A stretch of DNA of 64,000 nucleotides, from positions 310,001-374,000 of the forward strand of contig NZ_LQIW01000023.1 in assembly GCF_001500025.1 (NCBI RefSeq), given 5' to 3'. Of the stretch, positions 1-10,099 are shown piece by piece. The notes under the pieces were generated by a model, which ran no database searches, was not told where the DNA came from, and was given only the letters and a program-made list of their open reading frames with translations. The DNA comes from Mycobacterium sp. IS-1590 (GTDB taxonomy: Bacteria; Actinomycetota; Actinomycetes; Mycobacteriales; Mycobacteriaceae). Both the position numbers and the translations under genes were made by a program. Positions within the stretch are counted from its first letter, which is position 1; each line of letters begins with the position of its first letter.

Positions 1-1
1 C

Positions 2-340
2 GAGCACCTGCCGACGTCGGGCGGGGCGGCCGCGGAGGTCGCCCTCGGCGCCAACCCACGGCTGACCGCGTTGATGTGCACCGCGGACGTGCTGGCCCTG
101 TCGGCGATGGATTACCTACGGGCGCGGGGCATTTACGTTCCCGGTCAGATGACGGTCACCGGGTTCGACGGGGTGCCCGAGGCGCTGCGGCGCGGCCTGG
201 CCACCGTCGCGCAGCCCAGCATTGAGAAGGGCCGCCGGGCGGGCCGGCTGCTGCACCACCCGCCACGATCGGGTCTGCCCGTCGTGGAGGTGCTCGACAC
301 CGAAGTCGTCCGGGGCCGCACGGCCGGGCCGCCCGCCTAG
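2..340 (+). CDS. LacI-family transcriptional regulator, C-terminal part (5' end outside window)
   Basis: The reading frame is open from the window edge to a stop at 340. The visible 112 residues match the C-terminal half of the periplasmic-binding-protein-like effector domain of LacI/GalR repressors: a 'TVTGFDGVPEA' strand (near residues 50-60 of the fragment), followed by 'TVAQPSIEKGRRAGRLL', the usual last helix where these proteins dimerise. The helix-turn-helix lies upstream of the window, so ligand and target genes cannot be inferred. It is convergent with, and overlaps by 4 nt, the phosphotransferase gene on the other strand. Confidence 0.85.
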   Translation, partial: EHLPTSGGAAAEVALGANPRLTALMCTADVLALSAMDYLRARGIYVPGQMTVTGFDGVPEALRRGLATVAQPSIEKGRRAGRLLHHPPRSGLPVVEVLDTEVVRGRTAGPPA

Positions 341-1281
341 ATCTCGGTGATCGGTTGGCAGGCCCGCCACTGCTCCACCATCGGCGCGACGCTGTCGGCG
401 AGCATCGGCAGCTCAGGGGCCATCGCCAGCGCCGCGATCATCGCGAGCCGGCCGGCCGCCTCGGTGATCCGCAGGACACGGTCATCGGTCGGCCGCAACC
501 CCAGTGAGACCGCCGCCGCGTCATAGGCGGCCAGCGCGTCGGGGCCCACCATCGCCAGATCGGATTCGACCGCACCCACGGTCACGAGTTCGAAGTCCGA
601 CCACAGCTCCCCGGCGGGTGTGGCGATCATGTTGTGGTACGGCGCATCACCGTGAATGGGCTGCACGCCGACGCCGGGGAACGCGGACTCGAATGCCGTG
701 CGCGATGCCAGCACCGCGCCGATGACTTCCCATTCACGTTGCGCCCGTTCCAGATCCGATACCGAGACGAGATCGGGGAGATTCTGCAACGCCGCCAGCC
801 CCTCCGGAATGTAGGAGCCGAACGGCGCCCAGAAATCCAGGTCTCCGTCGTAGTCGCGCAGTGCGGCGTGTAGTTGCGCCGTCTGTTCCATGCGCCGCAC
901 CGGGTCCGGGTCCAGATCCGGGATCTGCTCCACGAACTGCCAGAACGTCATCGAGAACCCGTCCCGGCGAACAGGTTCGGCGGGCACCAGCGGGCTCGGC
1001 GCCACCACGGGATGCCCGCGTTCGGCGAGCCACCTGGTGACGGCGAGTTCGGCGCGCTGTTGTCCGGTCTGCACATCCGGGTTTCTTCTGTAGGACGGCG
1101 GCAGCACCGTGGGCACCCGGACGACGACGGGTTCGGGGTGAAGGTGGACGATCACGGAGAACATGTCGTAGAGCACTCGGGGATCGTCGCTGCGGAGGCC
1201 GAGGTCGGCCCCGGCGGCGGTGGCGGCGGCGACTGCGGAAGCGGTCCGCTCGGCGATCTCGGCGTCGGTCAGCACCGTCAA
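337..1281 (-). CDS. Aminoglycoside-phosphotransferase-fold (APH) family protein
   Basis: A 314-residue protein with the C-lobe catalytic signature of APH/choline-kinase-like enzymes, 'PIHGDAPYHNM' (about residues 210-220; the Asp is the expected catalytic base), followed by 'SDFELV', the position of the Mg-binding DFD/DFE motif. The substrate cannot be told from sequence; small-molecule hydroxyl phosphorylation is the family's usual activity. The start is TTG at 1281, overlapping the otsB stop by 4 nt; an in-frame GTG at 1275 is an alternative. The overlap suggests translation coupled to otsB and a kstR-otsB-APH transcription unit. There is no sign of a steroid role. Confidence 0.75.
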   Translation of the reverse strand: MTVLTDAEIAERTASAVAAATAAGADLGLRSDDPRVLYDMFSVIVHLHPEPVVVRVPTVLPPSYRRNPDVQTGQQRAELAVTRWLAERGHPVVAPSPLVPAEPVRRDGFSMTFWQFVEQIPDLDPDPVRRMEQTAQLHAALRDYDGDLDFWAPFGSYIPEGLAALQNLPDLVSVSDLERAQREWEVIGAVLASRTAFESAFPGVGVQPIHGDAPYHNMIATPAGELWSDFELVTVGAVESDLAMVGPDALAAYDAAAVSLGLRPTDDRVLRITEAAGRLAMIAALAMAPELPMLADSVAPMVEQWRACQPITEI

Positions 1282-2030
1282 CCCGACCGCGAGCGGCGCG
1301 TGTCGAGCAGGTGAAGCAATGCCGCGGCGACATCTTGCGGCGATTCGACGCGATAGTTCGCCAACGTGTCGCCCGGGCCCACCTTCACACCGACATCGTC
1401 ACCGTGCAGACGGCGGAACGCCTTCTCGTCGGTGACGTCATCGCCGAAGAACACCACGGCGGTCGCGTTCTCCTGCTGCCGCAGAATGTCGACCGCCTCG
1501 CCCTTGTCCGTCTGGATCACCGCGAACTCCAGCACTTGCTTGCCTTCGGTCAGCTGGGCATTCCAGTCGGTCGCGGCCTCACGGGCCGCGGACAGCGCGG
1601 CCGCGCCGTCGCCCGCCGAGGCGTTGCGCACGTGCAGCGCGACGCTGGCCGGTTTGGTCTCGACAGTGACACCCGGCTTGCCGGATGCGATCTCGCGCAG
1701 TTCCGCCGTGATGCGTTGCAGGAGAACGTCGTCGATGTCGTGTGTGAAGCCCGTGTCGAACTCGGCGCCGTGGCTGCCGACCAGATGCACCGCGGGTGGC
1801 ATTCCCGACAGATCGCGCAGCACCTCGAGCGCGCGTCCGGAGATCAGCGCGCAGGCCGTGTCCGGAAGACCGGCGAGCGCGATCAAGGCGTCTGCGGCAT
1901 CGGCGAGTGGCCGGGCGTCGGCCGGGTTACTGACGATCGGTGCCAGCGTGCCGTCGAAATCGGCGGTGATCAGCAGCCGTGGCGCCGCGGCGGCCGAGGT
2001 GAGCGCGCGCTGCAGATCCGCTGGAAGCAC
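1278..2030 (-). CDS. otsB: Trehalose-6-phosphate phosphatase OtsB
   Basis: A 250-residue HAD-superfamily phosphatase. Motif I 'DFDGTLAP' has the nucleophile Asp24 and general acid Asp26. Motif III/IV is 'FFGDDVTDEKAF', a strong signature of trehalose-phosphatases, which convert trehalose-6-phosphate to trehalose in the cytosol. It is the single-domain form; the longer mycobacterial OtsB2 has an extra N-terminal region that is absent here. The GTG start at 2030 follows the kstR stop by 40 nt, and the gene overlaps the downstream phosphotransferase by 4 nt. Trehalose is central to mycobacterial glycolipids, but the link to kstR may only be positional. Confidence 0.9.
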   Translation of the reverse strand: MLPADLQRALTSAAAAPRLLITADFDGTLAPIVSNPADARPLADAADALIALAGLPDTACALISGRALEVLRDLSGMPPAVHLVGSHGAEFDTGFTHDIDDVLLQRITAELREIASGKPGVTVETKPASVALHVRNASAGDGAAALSAAREAATDWNAQLTEGKQVLEFAVIQTDKGEAVDILRQQENATAVVFFGDDVTDEKAFRRLHGDDVGVKVGPGDTLANYRVESPQDVAAALLHLLDTRRSRSG

Positions 2031-2040
2031 TAGACCATCA

Positions 2041-2073
2041 TCCCGGGTCGCTTCGCTCCTGCCCTCCGAATCA
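2041..2073 (-). repeat. Intergenic repeat carrying the kstR stop codon, copy 1
   Basis: These 33 nt match 37931..37963 at 29 of 33 positions. Read on the minus strand, the element begins with the TGA stop of the upstream gene (kstR here) and contains the mirror-symmetric core GAGCGAAGCGA. It lies between kstR and otsB. The second copy is in the equivalent place between echA20 and ipdA. Confidence 0.6.
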
Positions 2074-2751
2074 GATCTTGGGGTGCTCTCCGTCGCCGAT
2101 CAGCAGCCGCACCGCGAGATCCAGCCGCTTGCTGACGTCGGTTGCCGAGGCCCGCCTGGTCAGCCAGGCGAGCAGGTTGGACAACCAGACGTCGGAGATG
2201 ACGCGCGCGATGTGGTACTGGTCCTCGGTCGGCTCGCCGTCGCTCATGGCGCGGGCGAACATCGAGTCCATCAGCTTGCCGACGTGGTCGACCTCACCGG
2301 CCGCTGACGCGTCGGCGAACACGAATGCGCGGGTCATGGCCTCGGTCAGCAGCGGATTACGTTGCATGGCGCGGTTGAGCTTGCCCACCATGATGTTCAG
2401 GCGCTGGTACGGCGTACCACCCGACAGCGACGCCCGGTCGGTCTTGGCGTCGATGCGCTCGAACTCGCGCCCCAGCGCGGAGACCAGCAGGTGCACCTTG
2501 GACGGGAAGTACCTGTACAGGGTGCCGACCGCGACATCGGCCCGTTCGGCGACGGCGCGCATCTGGACGGCTTCGTAGCCGCCCTTGGAGGCGATGGCCA
2601 GCGTGGCGTCCAGGATGCGCTTGCGGCGCTCGCGCTGGGCCTCCGAGCCGAGCTCCGACTCGGACAGGACCGCCACGTTCATCACCTGACGCGGTCGAGA
2701 TTCCGACTGCGAGCCCGGATTGGCGGCTGCTTGTTGAGACGGGCCGGACAT
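2071..2751 (-). CDS. kstR: TetR-family repressor KstR
   Basis: A 226-residue TetR regulator that closely resembles mycobacterial KstR, the repressor of the upper cholesterol pathway, released by 3-oxo-cholestenoyl-CoA-type ligands. The helix-turn-helix lies at about residues 40-85 ('RRKRILDATLAIASKGGYE', 'VGTLYRYFPSKVHLL'). The C-terminal ligand domain ends with 'ISDVWLSNLLAWLTRRAS'. The ATG at 2751 has a good AAGGAG ribosome site 10 nt upstream. An ATG at 2682 gives a protein nearer the 199-residue length I recall for M. tuberculosis, so the first 23 residues are uncertain. It is divergent from fadE34 across a consensus operator, which implies autoregulation. Confidence 0.95.
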   Translation of the reverse strand: MSGPSQQAAANPGSQSESRPRQVMNVAVLSESELGSEAQRERRKRILDATLAIASKGGYEAVQMRAVAERADVAVGTLYRYFPSKVHLLVSALGREFERIDAKTDRASLSGGTPYQRLNIMVGKLNRAMQRNPLLTEAMTRAFVFADASAAGEVDHVGKLMDSMFARAMSDGEPTEDQYHIARVISDVWLSNLLAWLTRRASATDVSKRLDLAVRLLIGDGEHPKI

Positions 2752-2892
2752 GCGGCGGGTTCTCCTTCGCTATGCGTTCTCGTCAGAAACGATACGCATG
2801 CCGATGCACTTTTTCTCACCCCGATGTCCCCGATGGCACCGACGTGTCCTGCTGTAATGGCGGTCGACTTGACGGTCGGTCGCTGGCACTAT

Positions 2893-2906
2893 TAGAACAC
2901 GTTCTA
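2893..2906. promoter_or_regulatory. KstR operator, kstR-fadE34 intergenic
   Basis: TAGAACACGTTCTA, a near-perfect palindrome matching the KstR consensus TNNAACNNGTTNNA. It lies 43 nt before the fadE34 GTG and about 140 nt before the kstR start, so it can serve both divergent promoters. Confidence 0.92.
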
Positions 2907-2948
2907 GTGAGGAGCACCGCCTTCTCACCCAATAGCTAGGAGTGGACG

Positions 2949-5111
2949 GTGTCGCTCGCATCCCCGGGAACCATTGCCGACGATCAGGCCGCCGTGCGGG
3001 AGCTGGTGCGCGACTGGGCGAGCGCTTCGGGCGTCGTCGCGGCGGCGCGAGACGTCGAGCAGGGGCAGGCCGACGCCTGGCGCCGGGCCTATACGGGCCT
3101 GGCGGAACTCGGGATCTTCGGGGTGGCACTGCCCGAGGAGCACGGCGGCGCCGACGGCACGGCCGACGACCTGTGCGCGATGGTCGACGAGGCGGCGGCC
3201 GCGCTGGTGCCGGGCCCGGTCGCCACGACCGCACTGGCCACGCTCGTGCTCGACGCGCCGGACGTGCTGCAGGCGCTGGCTTCGGGTGAGCGGGTCGCCG
3301 GGGTGGCGTTGACGGCAGACGTGCGGTTTGCCGACGGCCGCGCCTCGGGCACCGCGGACTACGTGCTCGGCGCCGATGCGGCGGGAGTGCTGTTGTTGCC
3401 GGCCGGGGACGTCTTCGTGATGGTCGACGCCGGTGCGGACGGCGTCTCCGTCGAACCGCGCAAGGCCACCGACTTTTCCCGGCCGCTGGCGCGCGTGGTG
3501 CTCGAGTCCGCGCCGGCCGAGGCGGTCAGCGCTCCCGCACAGCGAGTGATCGACATCGCCGCCGCCGTCATGGCGGCCGAGGCCGCGGGTCTGGCGCGCT
3601 GGGCGTTGCAGACCGCGACCGAGTACGCGAAGGTGCGCGAGCAGTTCGGCAAGCCAATCGGCAGCTTCCAGGCCATCAAGCACATGTGCGCAGAGATGCT
3701 GCTGCGGTCCGAGCAGGCCTCGGTGGCCGCCATGGATGCGGCAAGGGCGGTCGCGGAGGGCGTCTTATCCGGTGACGGCGACGACAACCAACTCTCGATC
3801 GCCGCGGCGGTGGCCGCCGCCGTCGGGATCGAGGCCGCCAAGGCCAACGCCAAGGACTGCATCCAGGTGTTGGGCGGCATCGGGATCACCTGGGAGCACG
3901 ACGCGCATCTGTATCTGCGTCGCGCCTACGGCATTTCGCACTTCCTCGGCGGAGCGCCGCGCTGGTTGCGCCGAGTTGCGGCGTTGACGCAACAGGGTGT
4001 GCGCCGTGACCTGCGCATCGATCTCGAGTCGGTTGCCGACCTGCGCCCCGAGATCGCCTCTGCCGTCGCGGAAGTCGCAGCGTTGCCCGTCGAGAAACAG
4101 CAGGCCGCGCTCGCCGATGCGGGCTTGCAGGCACCGCACTGGCCCAAGCCGTACGGCCGCGGGGCCGGCCCCGCCGAGCAGTTGTTGATCGACCAGGAGT
4201 TGGCGGCCGCCGGAGTCACCCGGCCGGACCTGGTGATCGGATGGTGGGCTGCGCCAACGATTCTCGAGCACGGCACCCCCGAACAGATCGAGAAGTTCGT
4301 ACCCGCGACGCTGCGGGGCGAACTGCAGTGGTGCCAGCTGTTCTCCGAGCCGGGCGCCGGATCGGATCTGGCGGCGCTGCGCACCAAGGCGGTTCGTGTG
4401 GACGGCGCGACCGCGAGCGGGGCAGACAAACCGGGCTGGAAGCTGACCGGTCAGAAGGTGTGGACCTCGGCGGCGCACAAGGCCGCCTGGGGTGTCTGCC
4501 TTGCCCGCACCGATCCGGATGCGCCGAAGCACAAGGGGATCACGTACTTCCTCGTCGACATGAAATCGCCGGGCATCGACATCCGCCCGCTGCGCGAGAT
4601 CACCGGGGACAACCTGTTCAACGAGGTGTTCTTCGACGAGGTGTTCGTGCCCGACGAGATGGTGGTCGGCCAGGTCAACGACGGATGGCGGCTGGCGCGC
4701 ACCACGCTGGCGAACGAGCGGGTCGCGATGGCTCACGGCACCGCGCTGGGCAACCCGATGGAGGAGTTGCTCAAACAGGTCGCCACGCTGGACTTCGACG
4801 TGGCCGGCCAGGACCGGTTGGGTTCGTTGATCGTGGCGGCTCAGGTTGGCTCACTGCTGGACCAGAAGATCGCCGAACTGGCTGTCGGAGGCCAGGATCC
4901 CGGCCCGCAGGCCAGTGCGCGCAAGCTGATCGGCGTGCGCTACCGGCAGGCGCTCGCCGAACTGCGGATGGAATTGTCCGAGGGCGGCGGCGTGGTGGAG
5001 AACTCGACTGTGTTCGACTTCCTCAACACCCGGTGCCTGACCATCGCGGGCGGGACCGAGCAGATCCTGCTCACCCTCGCAGGCGAACGACTGCTGGGGC
5101 TGCCCCGTTAG
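2949..5111 (+). CDS. fadE34: Acyl-CoA dehydrogenase FadE34 (ChsE3), two fused ACAD modules
   Basis: A 720-residue protein with two acyl-CoA dehydrogenase modules in tandem. The N-terminal half (about 1-345) has 'REQFGKPIGSFQAIKHM' near residue 232 and 'GGIGITWEHDAHLYLRRA' near 305. The C-terminal half (about 360-720) has the FAD/substrate motif 'FSEPGAGSDLA' near 465 and 'GGTEQILL' near 700. FadE34/ChsE3 is known to dehydrogenate the five-carbon steroid side-chain CoA thioester in beta-oxidation; the fusion replaces the two-gene alpha2beta2 arrangement of other steroid FadEs. The GTG start has AGGAG at 2938. Expression is expected to be KstR-repressed through the operator upstream. It is followed by a strong stem-loop. 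Confidence 0.93.
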   Translation: MSLASPGTIADDQAAVRELVRDWASASGVVAAARDVEQGQADAWRRAYTGLAELGIFGVALPEEHGGADGTADDLCAMVDEAAAALVPGPVATTALATLVLDAPDVLQALASGERVAGVALTADVRFADGRASGTADYVLGADAAGVLLLPAGDVFVMVDAGADGVSVEPRKATDFSRPLARVVLESAPAEAVSAPAQRVIDIAAAVMAAEAAGLARWALQTATEYAKVREQFGKPIGSFQAIKHMCAEMLLRSEQASVAAMDAARAVAEGVLSGDGDDNQLSIAAAVAAAVGIEAAKANAKDCIQVLGGIGITWEHDAHLYLRRAYGISHFLGGAPRWLRRVAALTQQGVRRDLRIDLESVADLRPEIASAVAEVAALPVEKQQAALADAGLQAPHWPKPYGRGAGPAEQLLIDQELAAAGVTRPDLVIGWWAAPTILEHGTPEQIEKFVPATLRGELQWCQLFSEPGAGSDLAALRTKAVRVDGATASGADKPGWKLTGQKVWTSAAHKAAWGVCLARTDPDAPKHKGITYFLVDMKSPGIDIRPLREITGDNLFNEVFFDEVFVPDEMVVGQVNDGWRLARTTLANERVAMAHGTALGNPMEELLKQVATLDFDVAGQDRLGSLIVAAQVGSLLDQKIAELAVGGQDPGPQASARKLIGVRYRQALAELRMELSEGGGVVENSTVFDFLNTRCLTIAGGTEQILLTLAGERLLGLPR

Positions 5112-5130
5112 CTCAACGGGCCGGGTGGCC

Positions 5131-5175
5131 TAACGGGTTGATCGCACGCAGCTGGTGCTTGTAATCAACCCGTTA
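5131..5175. terminator. Bidirectional stem-loop between fadE34 and the convergent exported-protein gene
   Basis: A perfect 12-bp inverted repeat (TAACGGGTTGAT at 5131-5142 and its complement at 5164-5175) with a 21-nt loop, between two convergent genes. There is no clear U-tract, as is usual for mycobacterial terminators. Confidence 0.7.
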
Positions 5176-5194
5176 AGCGCGCCGGGCTGCCCCG

Positions 5195-5740
5195 TCAGCT
5201 GAACGCGGCCTGCGCGCACGCGTCCGGCGAGGTGATGTTGACCCCGCCGTAGACCACCTGGATGTGCGAGCACACGATCAGTGGAACGTCGGTGCGGGGC
5301 GCGCCGGTGCGCTGATCGACCGGCCAGGCGATCCCGCGGAACTGGAACTTCTCGGGCGGTCCGCCCCCGAAGTAGATGGTCGTGAATTCCACGTCGGTGA
5401 GCGACTTGAACGAGCGGGTGTTGGGCGCGTCGAAGTTGAAGTTGATATACACGCTGCGGTCCAAGGTGCGCAGCGTGGTGGTCTGGCGGGCCCACAGATC
5501 AGGGAAGCCGAGAACGTCCGGGCCGCGGCGCAGATTGGCGTTGGCGTCGAACAGGCACTTGGCCTCGGCTGCGATGCAGTTCGCGGTCACGTGCATCTCG
5601 AGGTTGGTGCCGGGATCGACCGGCACCGAGGAGTCCGCGGTGTCCACGGCCGCGGCCGCCCTCGGGGTGGGCGCCATGAGCGTCAGCGCCAGCAGCACCG
5701 TCGAGATCGCCGCAGCGACGCCGGTCAACCGGTTCGTCAC
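5195..5740 (-). CDS. Exported conserved protein (Rv3572-like)
   Basis: A 181-residue protein with a signal peptide: positively charged start, hydrophobic core 'GVAAAISTVLLALTLMA', and a likely cleavage after 'AAAA' near residue 30. The mature part has no enzyme motif I recognise; it has three cysteines in 'NCIAAEAKC' and one in 'IVCSH', plus 'SPDAC', so disulfides are likely. The GTG start at 5740 was chosen over an upstream in-frame start because it follows an AGGGGAG ribosome site and places the signal peptide at the N-terminus. Its position between fadE34 and kshB equals that of M. tuberculosis Rv3572, whose role is unknown. Confidence 0.82.
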   Translation of the reverse strand: MTNRLTGVAAAISTVLLALTLMAPTPRAAAAVDTADSSVPVDPGTNLEMHVTANCIAAEAKCLFDANANLRRGPDVLGFPDLWARQTTTLRTLDRSVYINFNFDAPNTRSFKSLTDVEFTTIYFGGGPPEKFQFRGIAWPVDQRTGAPRTDVPLIVCSHIQVVYGGVNITSPDACAQAAFS

Positions 5741-5780
5741 GTTGCTCCCCTTCCACGTGCGGCGAATGCTAGCCCGCGCA

Positions 5781-6851
5781 CTATTCGTCATAGGTGACTT
5801 CGACCGAATCCGACCGGGGCAGGGCTTGGCAGCCCAGGATCAGCCCCTCGTCGAGGTCGGACTGCTCGAGCACGTCGTTGACGTCCATCTCGACGTCGCC
5901 GCTCTTCTTCAACACCGCGCACGCGCCGCAATGGCCTTCGCGGCAGGAGAACGGCGCGTCGAGGCCCTTGTCCAGCAGCACGTCGAGCAACTTGGCGTTG
6001 CGGGGCCACCGCACCTCGTGGCTTTCTCCGTCGAGCGTGACGATCGCGGTGGCCGGACCCTCGTCGCTGTCGTCCTCCTCGATGACCACCGCGGCGAACG
6101 GGTCGGAGTCCAACGACTTGAACACCTCGATGTGCACGCGTTCTGCGGGTATGCCGGCGCCCTGGACGGCCTCCTCGGCCGCGGCCATGAAGGGTCCGGG
6201 GCCGCAGATGTAGGCGTCGTGGCTGGTGTAGGGGGCGGCCAGGGCGGCCAGTGCCGCCGCGCTCGGCAGACCCTGCACCGATTCGAGCCAGTGCACGACG
6301 ACCAGCCGCTCGGGATACTTCTCGCTCAGCTCACGCAGCGCCGAGCCGAAGATCACGGATTTCTCGTCGCGGTTGGCGTAGATCAGCACCACCTTGCCGC
6401 TGCCCTCGGCCAGCGCCGACTTGCAGATCGACATCATCGGTGTGATCCCGGAGCCGGCGGCCAGCAGCAGGAAGTCGGTGTCCAGCGTCTTGGGCACGAA
6501 CGTGCCCGACGGGGCCAGGACGTGGATCTTCATGCCGGGGTGCGCGTGATCGCACAGCCAGTTCGACGCGTACCCGTCGGCGGTGCGCTTGACGGTGACG
6601 GTCAGTCGGTCGTCGGTGAAGGGGGAACTGCACAGCGAGTAGCAGCGCGCCACCGAACCCGTCCGGTCGCTGGGTACGCGCAGTGTCAGGAACTGTCCTG
6701 GCGCATACCGCAACCGTTCGGCGGGGATATCGGCGCCGGCGGGCACGCTGAACACCAGCGAGCGCGCATCGTCGGTCTCGGTGACGATGTCGGCAAGTTC
6801 CAGCTCGAGCACGTGGCTGCCGAGCGGCTCGTCGGTCACTTTCGCGTCCAC
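5781..6851 (-). CDS. kshB: 3-Ketosteroid 9-alpha-hydroxylase reductase subunit KshB
   Basis: A 356-residue flavodoxin-reductase/ferredoxin fusion. The N-terminal FAD domain has 'ARCYSLCSSP'. The NAD(P) domain has 'LLAAGSGITPMMSICKSA' and 'YICGPGPFMAAA'. The C-terminal plant-type [2Fe-2S] domain has Cys303, Cys308, Cys311 and Cys341 ('CREGHCGAC...C'). KshB passes electrons from NADH to the Rieske oxygenase KshA, which 9-alpha-hydroxylates androstadienedione and opens ring B together with KstD. No KshA is in this window. The GTG start at 6851 lies 38 nt from a KstR operator. It is transcribed divergently from hsaA. Confidence 0.94.
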   Translation of the reverse strand: MDAKVTDEPLGSHVLELELADIVTETDDARSLVFSVPAGADIPAERLRYAPGQFLTLRVPSDRTGSVARCYSLCSSPFTDDRLTVTVKRTADGYASNWLCDHAHPGMKIHVLAPSGTFVPKTLDTDFLLLAAGSGITPMMSICKSALAEGSGKVVLIYANRDEKSVIFGSALRELSEKYPERLVVVHWLESVQGLPSAAALAALAAPYTSHDAYICGPGPFMAAAEEAVQGAGIPAERVHIEVFKSLDSDPFAAVVIEEDDSDEGPATAIVTLDGESHEVRWPRNAKLLDVLLDKGLDAPFSCREGHCGACAVLKKSGDVEMDVNDVLEQSDLDEGLILGCQALPRSDSVEVTYDE

Positions 6852-6888
6852 CTCTCACGTCCGCCAGTCCTGGGCCCAGGGCAATAAC

Positions 6889-6902
6889 TAGAACATGTTA
6901 CA
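6889..6902. promoter_or_regulatory. KstR operator, kshB side
   Basis: TAGAACATGTTACA matches the KstR core AAC-NN-GTT with intact outer TAG/A positions. It is 38 nt upstream of the kshB start codon. Confidence 0.88.
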
Positions 6903-6956
6903 GAAATGCATGTGTGCAGGTCCAGGTCCTACAGGTATGCCCTACTCGACACGAAT

Positions 6957-6970
6957 CGTAACGTGTTCTA
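6957..6970. promoter_or_regulatory. KstR operator, hsaA side
   Basis: CGTAACGTGTTCTA has the AAC-NN-GTT core with an intact right arm and a degenerate left arm. It is centred 68 bp from the kshB-side site, so the divergent kshB and hsaADCB promoters each have their own operator. It lies about 100 nt before the hsaA start. Confidence 0.8.
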
Positions 6971-6993
6971 ATCTGACGGCTAAGCGGTTCGCG

Positions 6994-7049
6994 CTTCGCG
7001 TGAGTGCTCATCGCAGTTGTGGGCTCTTCGCGCGAGCGCTCATCGCAGT
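6994..7049 (+). repeat. 24-bp direct repeat in the hsaA leader
   Basis: Two copies, 6994-7017 and 7026-7049, match at 22 of 24 positions with a 32-bp period. Each begins CTTCGCG and ends GCTCATCGCAGT. They fill the leader between the KstR operator and the hsaA ribosome site. The function is unknown; it may be a dispersed mycobacterial intergenic element or a leader structure. Confidence 0.6.
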
Positions 7050-7072
7050 CCGTCCTATCGGGAGGCACATCA

Positions 7073-8257
7073 GTGACGTCCATTGAACAGCGTGACGCGC
7101 AGTCGGTCCTAGCCGGGATCGACGACCTACTGCCGCTGATCGCCAAACGCGCACAGGCGACCGAAGACCTGCGCCGCCTACCCGACGACACGGTCAACGA
7201 ACTCAACGAGGTCGGCTTCTTCAAGCTGCTTCAGCCCGAGCAGTGGGGCGGGATGCAATGCGATCCGACGCTGTTCTACGAGGCGGTGCGCCGGCTGGCC
7301 AGCGCCTGCGGATCGACCGGTTGGGTCAGCTCGATCATCGGCGTCCACAACTGGCACCTCGCGCTGTTCGACCAGAAGGCGCAGGAAGAGGTGTGGGGCG
7401 AGGACCCGGCCGTGCGAATCTCGTCCTCGTACGCCCCGATGGGGGCGGGCACCGTCGTCGACGGCGGCTACATCGTCAACGGCTCCTGGAACTGGTCGTC
7501 CGGATGCGACCACGCTACTTGGACATTCGTCGGCGGACCGGTGATCAAGGACGGCAAACCGGTGGACTTCGGCAGCTTCCTGATCCCGCGCTCCGAATAC
7601 GAGATCGACGACGTGTGGCATGTGGTCGGCCTCAAGGGCACCGGGAGCAACACGCTCAAGGTCAAGGACGTGTTCGTGCCGCGGCACCGCTTCCTGTCCT
7701 ACAAGGCGATGAATGACCGCACCGCGGGCGGCCTTCAAACCAACACCGCACCGGTCTACAAGATGCCCTGGGGCACGGTGCATCCCACCACCATCTCCGC
7801 TCCGATCGTCGGCATGGCGTACGGCGCCTACGACGCCCATGTCGAACATCAGGGAAAGCGAGTGCGCGCGGCGTTCGCGGGGGAGAAGGCCAAGGACGAC
7901 CCGTTCGCGAAGATCCGCATCGCCGAGGCCGCCAGCGACATCGACGCGGCCTGGCGCCAGCTGATCGGCAATGTGGGCGAGGAGTACGCCTTGCTGAAGG
8001 CAGGCGAGGAGATCCCGTTCGAGCTGCGCGCACGCGCCCGCCGTGACCAGGTGCGCGCGACCGGCCGTGCGATCGCCTCGATCGATCGCCTGTTCGAGGC
8101 CTCGGGTGCCACCGCGCTCAGCAACGACGCTCCGGTGCAACGCTTCTGGCGCGACGCCCACGCCGGACGCGTGCACGCTGCCAACGATCCCGAGCGCGCC
8201 TACCTGATCTTCGGCAACAACGAGTTCGGGCTGCCGCCCCAGGACACGATGGTTTAA
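7073..8257 (+). CDS. hsaA: 3-HSA hydroxylase, oxygenase subunit HsaA
   Basis: A 394-residue flavin-dependent monooxygenase of the acyl-CoA-dehydrogenase fold, the same length as the M. tuberculosis protein. With FMNH2 supplied by HsaB it hydroxylates 3-HSA to the catechol 3,4-DHSA. Family motifs include 'SACGSTGWVSSIIGVHNWH', 'NGSWNWSSGCDH' and, near the C-terminus, 'RFWRDAHAGRVHAANDPER', which carries the conserved active-site His. The GTG at 7073 follows GGGAGG; longer in-frame starts upstream would run through the direct-repeat leader and are rejected. It is first gene of hsaADCB, behind its own KstR site. Confidence 0.96.
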   Translation: MTSIEQRDAQSVLAGIDDLLPLIAKRAQATEDLRRLPDDTVNELNEVGFFKLLQPEQWGGMQCDPTLFYEAVRRLASACGSTGWVSSIIGVHNWHLALFDQKAQEEVWGEDPAVRISSSYAPMGAGTVVDGGYIVNGSWNWSSGCDHATWTFVGGPVIKDGKPVDFGSFLIPRSEYEIDDVWHVVGLKGTGSNTLKVKDVFVPRHRFLSYKAMNDRTAGGLQTNTAPVYKMPWGTVHPTTISAPIVGMAYGAYDAHVEHQGKRVRAAFAGEKAKDDPFAKIRIAEAASDIDAAWRQLIGNVGEEYALLKAGEEIPFELRARARRDQVRATGRAIASIDRLFEASGATALSNDAPVQRFWRDAHAGRVHAANDPERAYLIFGNNEFGLPPQDTMV

Positions 8258-10080
<1,823 letters not shown>

Positions 10081-10099
10081 CGGTGAAGATCACTCGATA

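Noticed and set aside
3765-4736. Long minus-strand ORF (323 codons) opposite fadE34
   Set aside because: It is antisense to a clearly conserved gene; its translation is Arg/Gly/Leu-rich without motifs, as expected for the shadow frame of high-GC DNA.
5376-6887. 503-codon plus-strand ORF opposite the Rv3572-like gene and kshB
   Set aside because: Spans two genes on the other strand and has low-complexity Val/His/Arg/Gln composition; no ribosome site and no family features.
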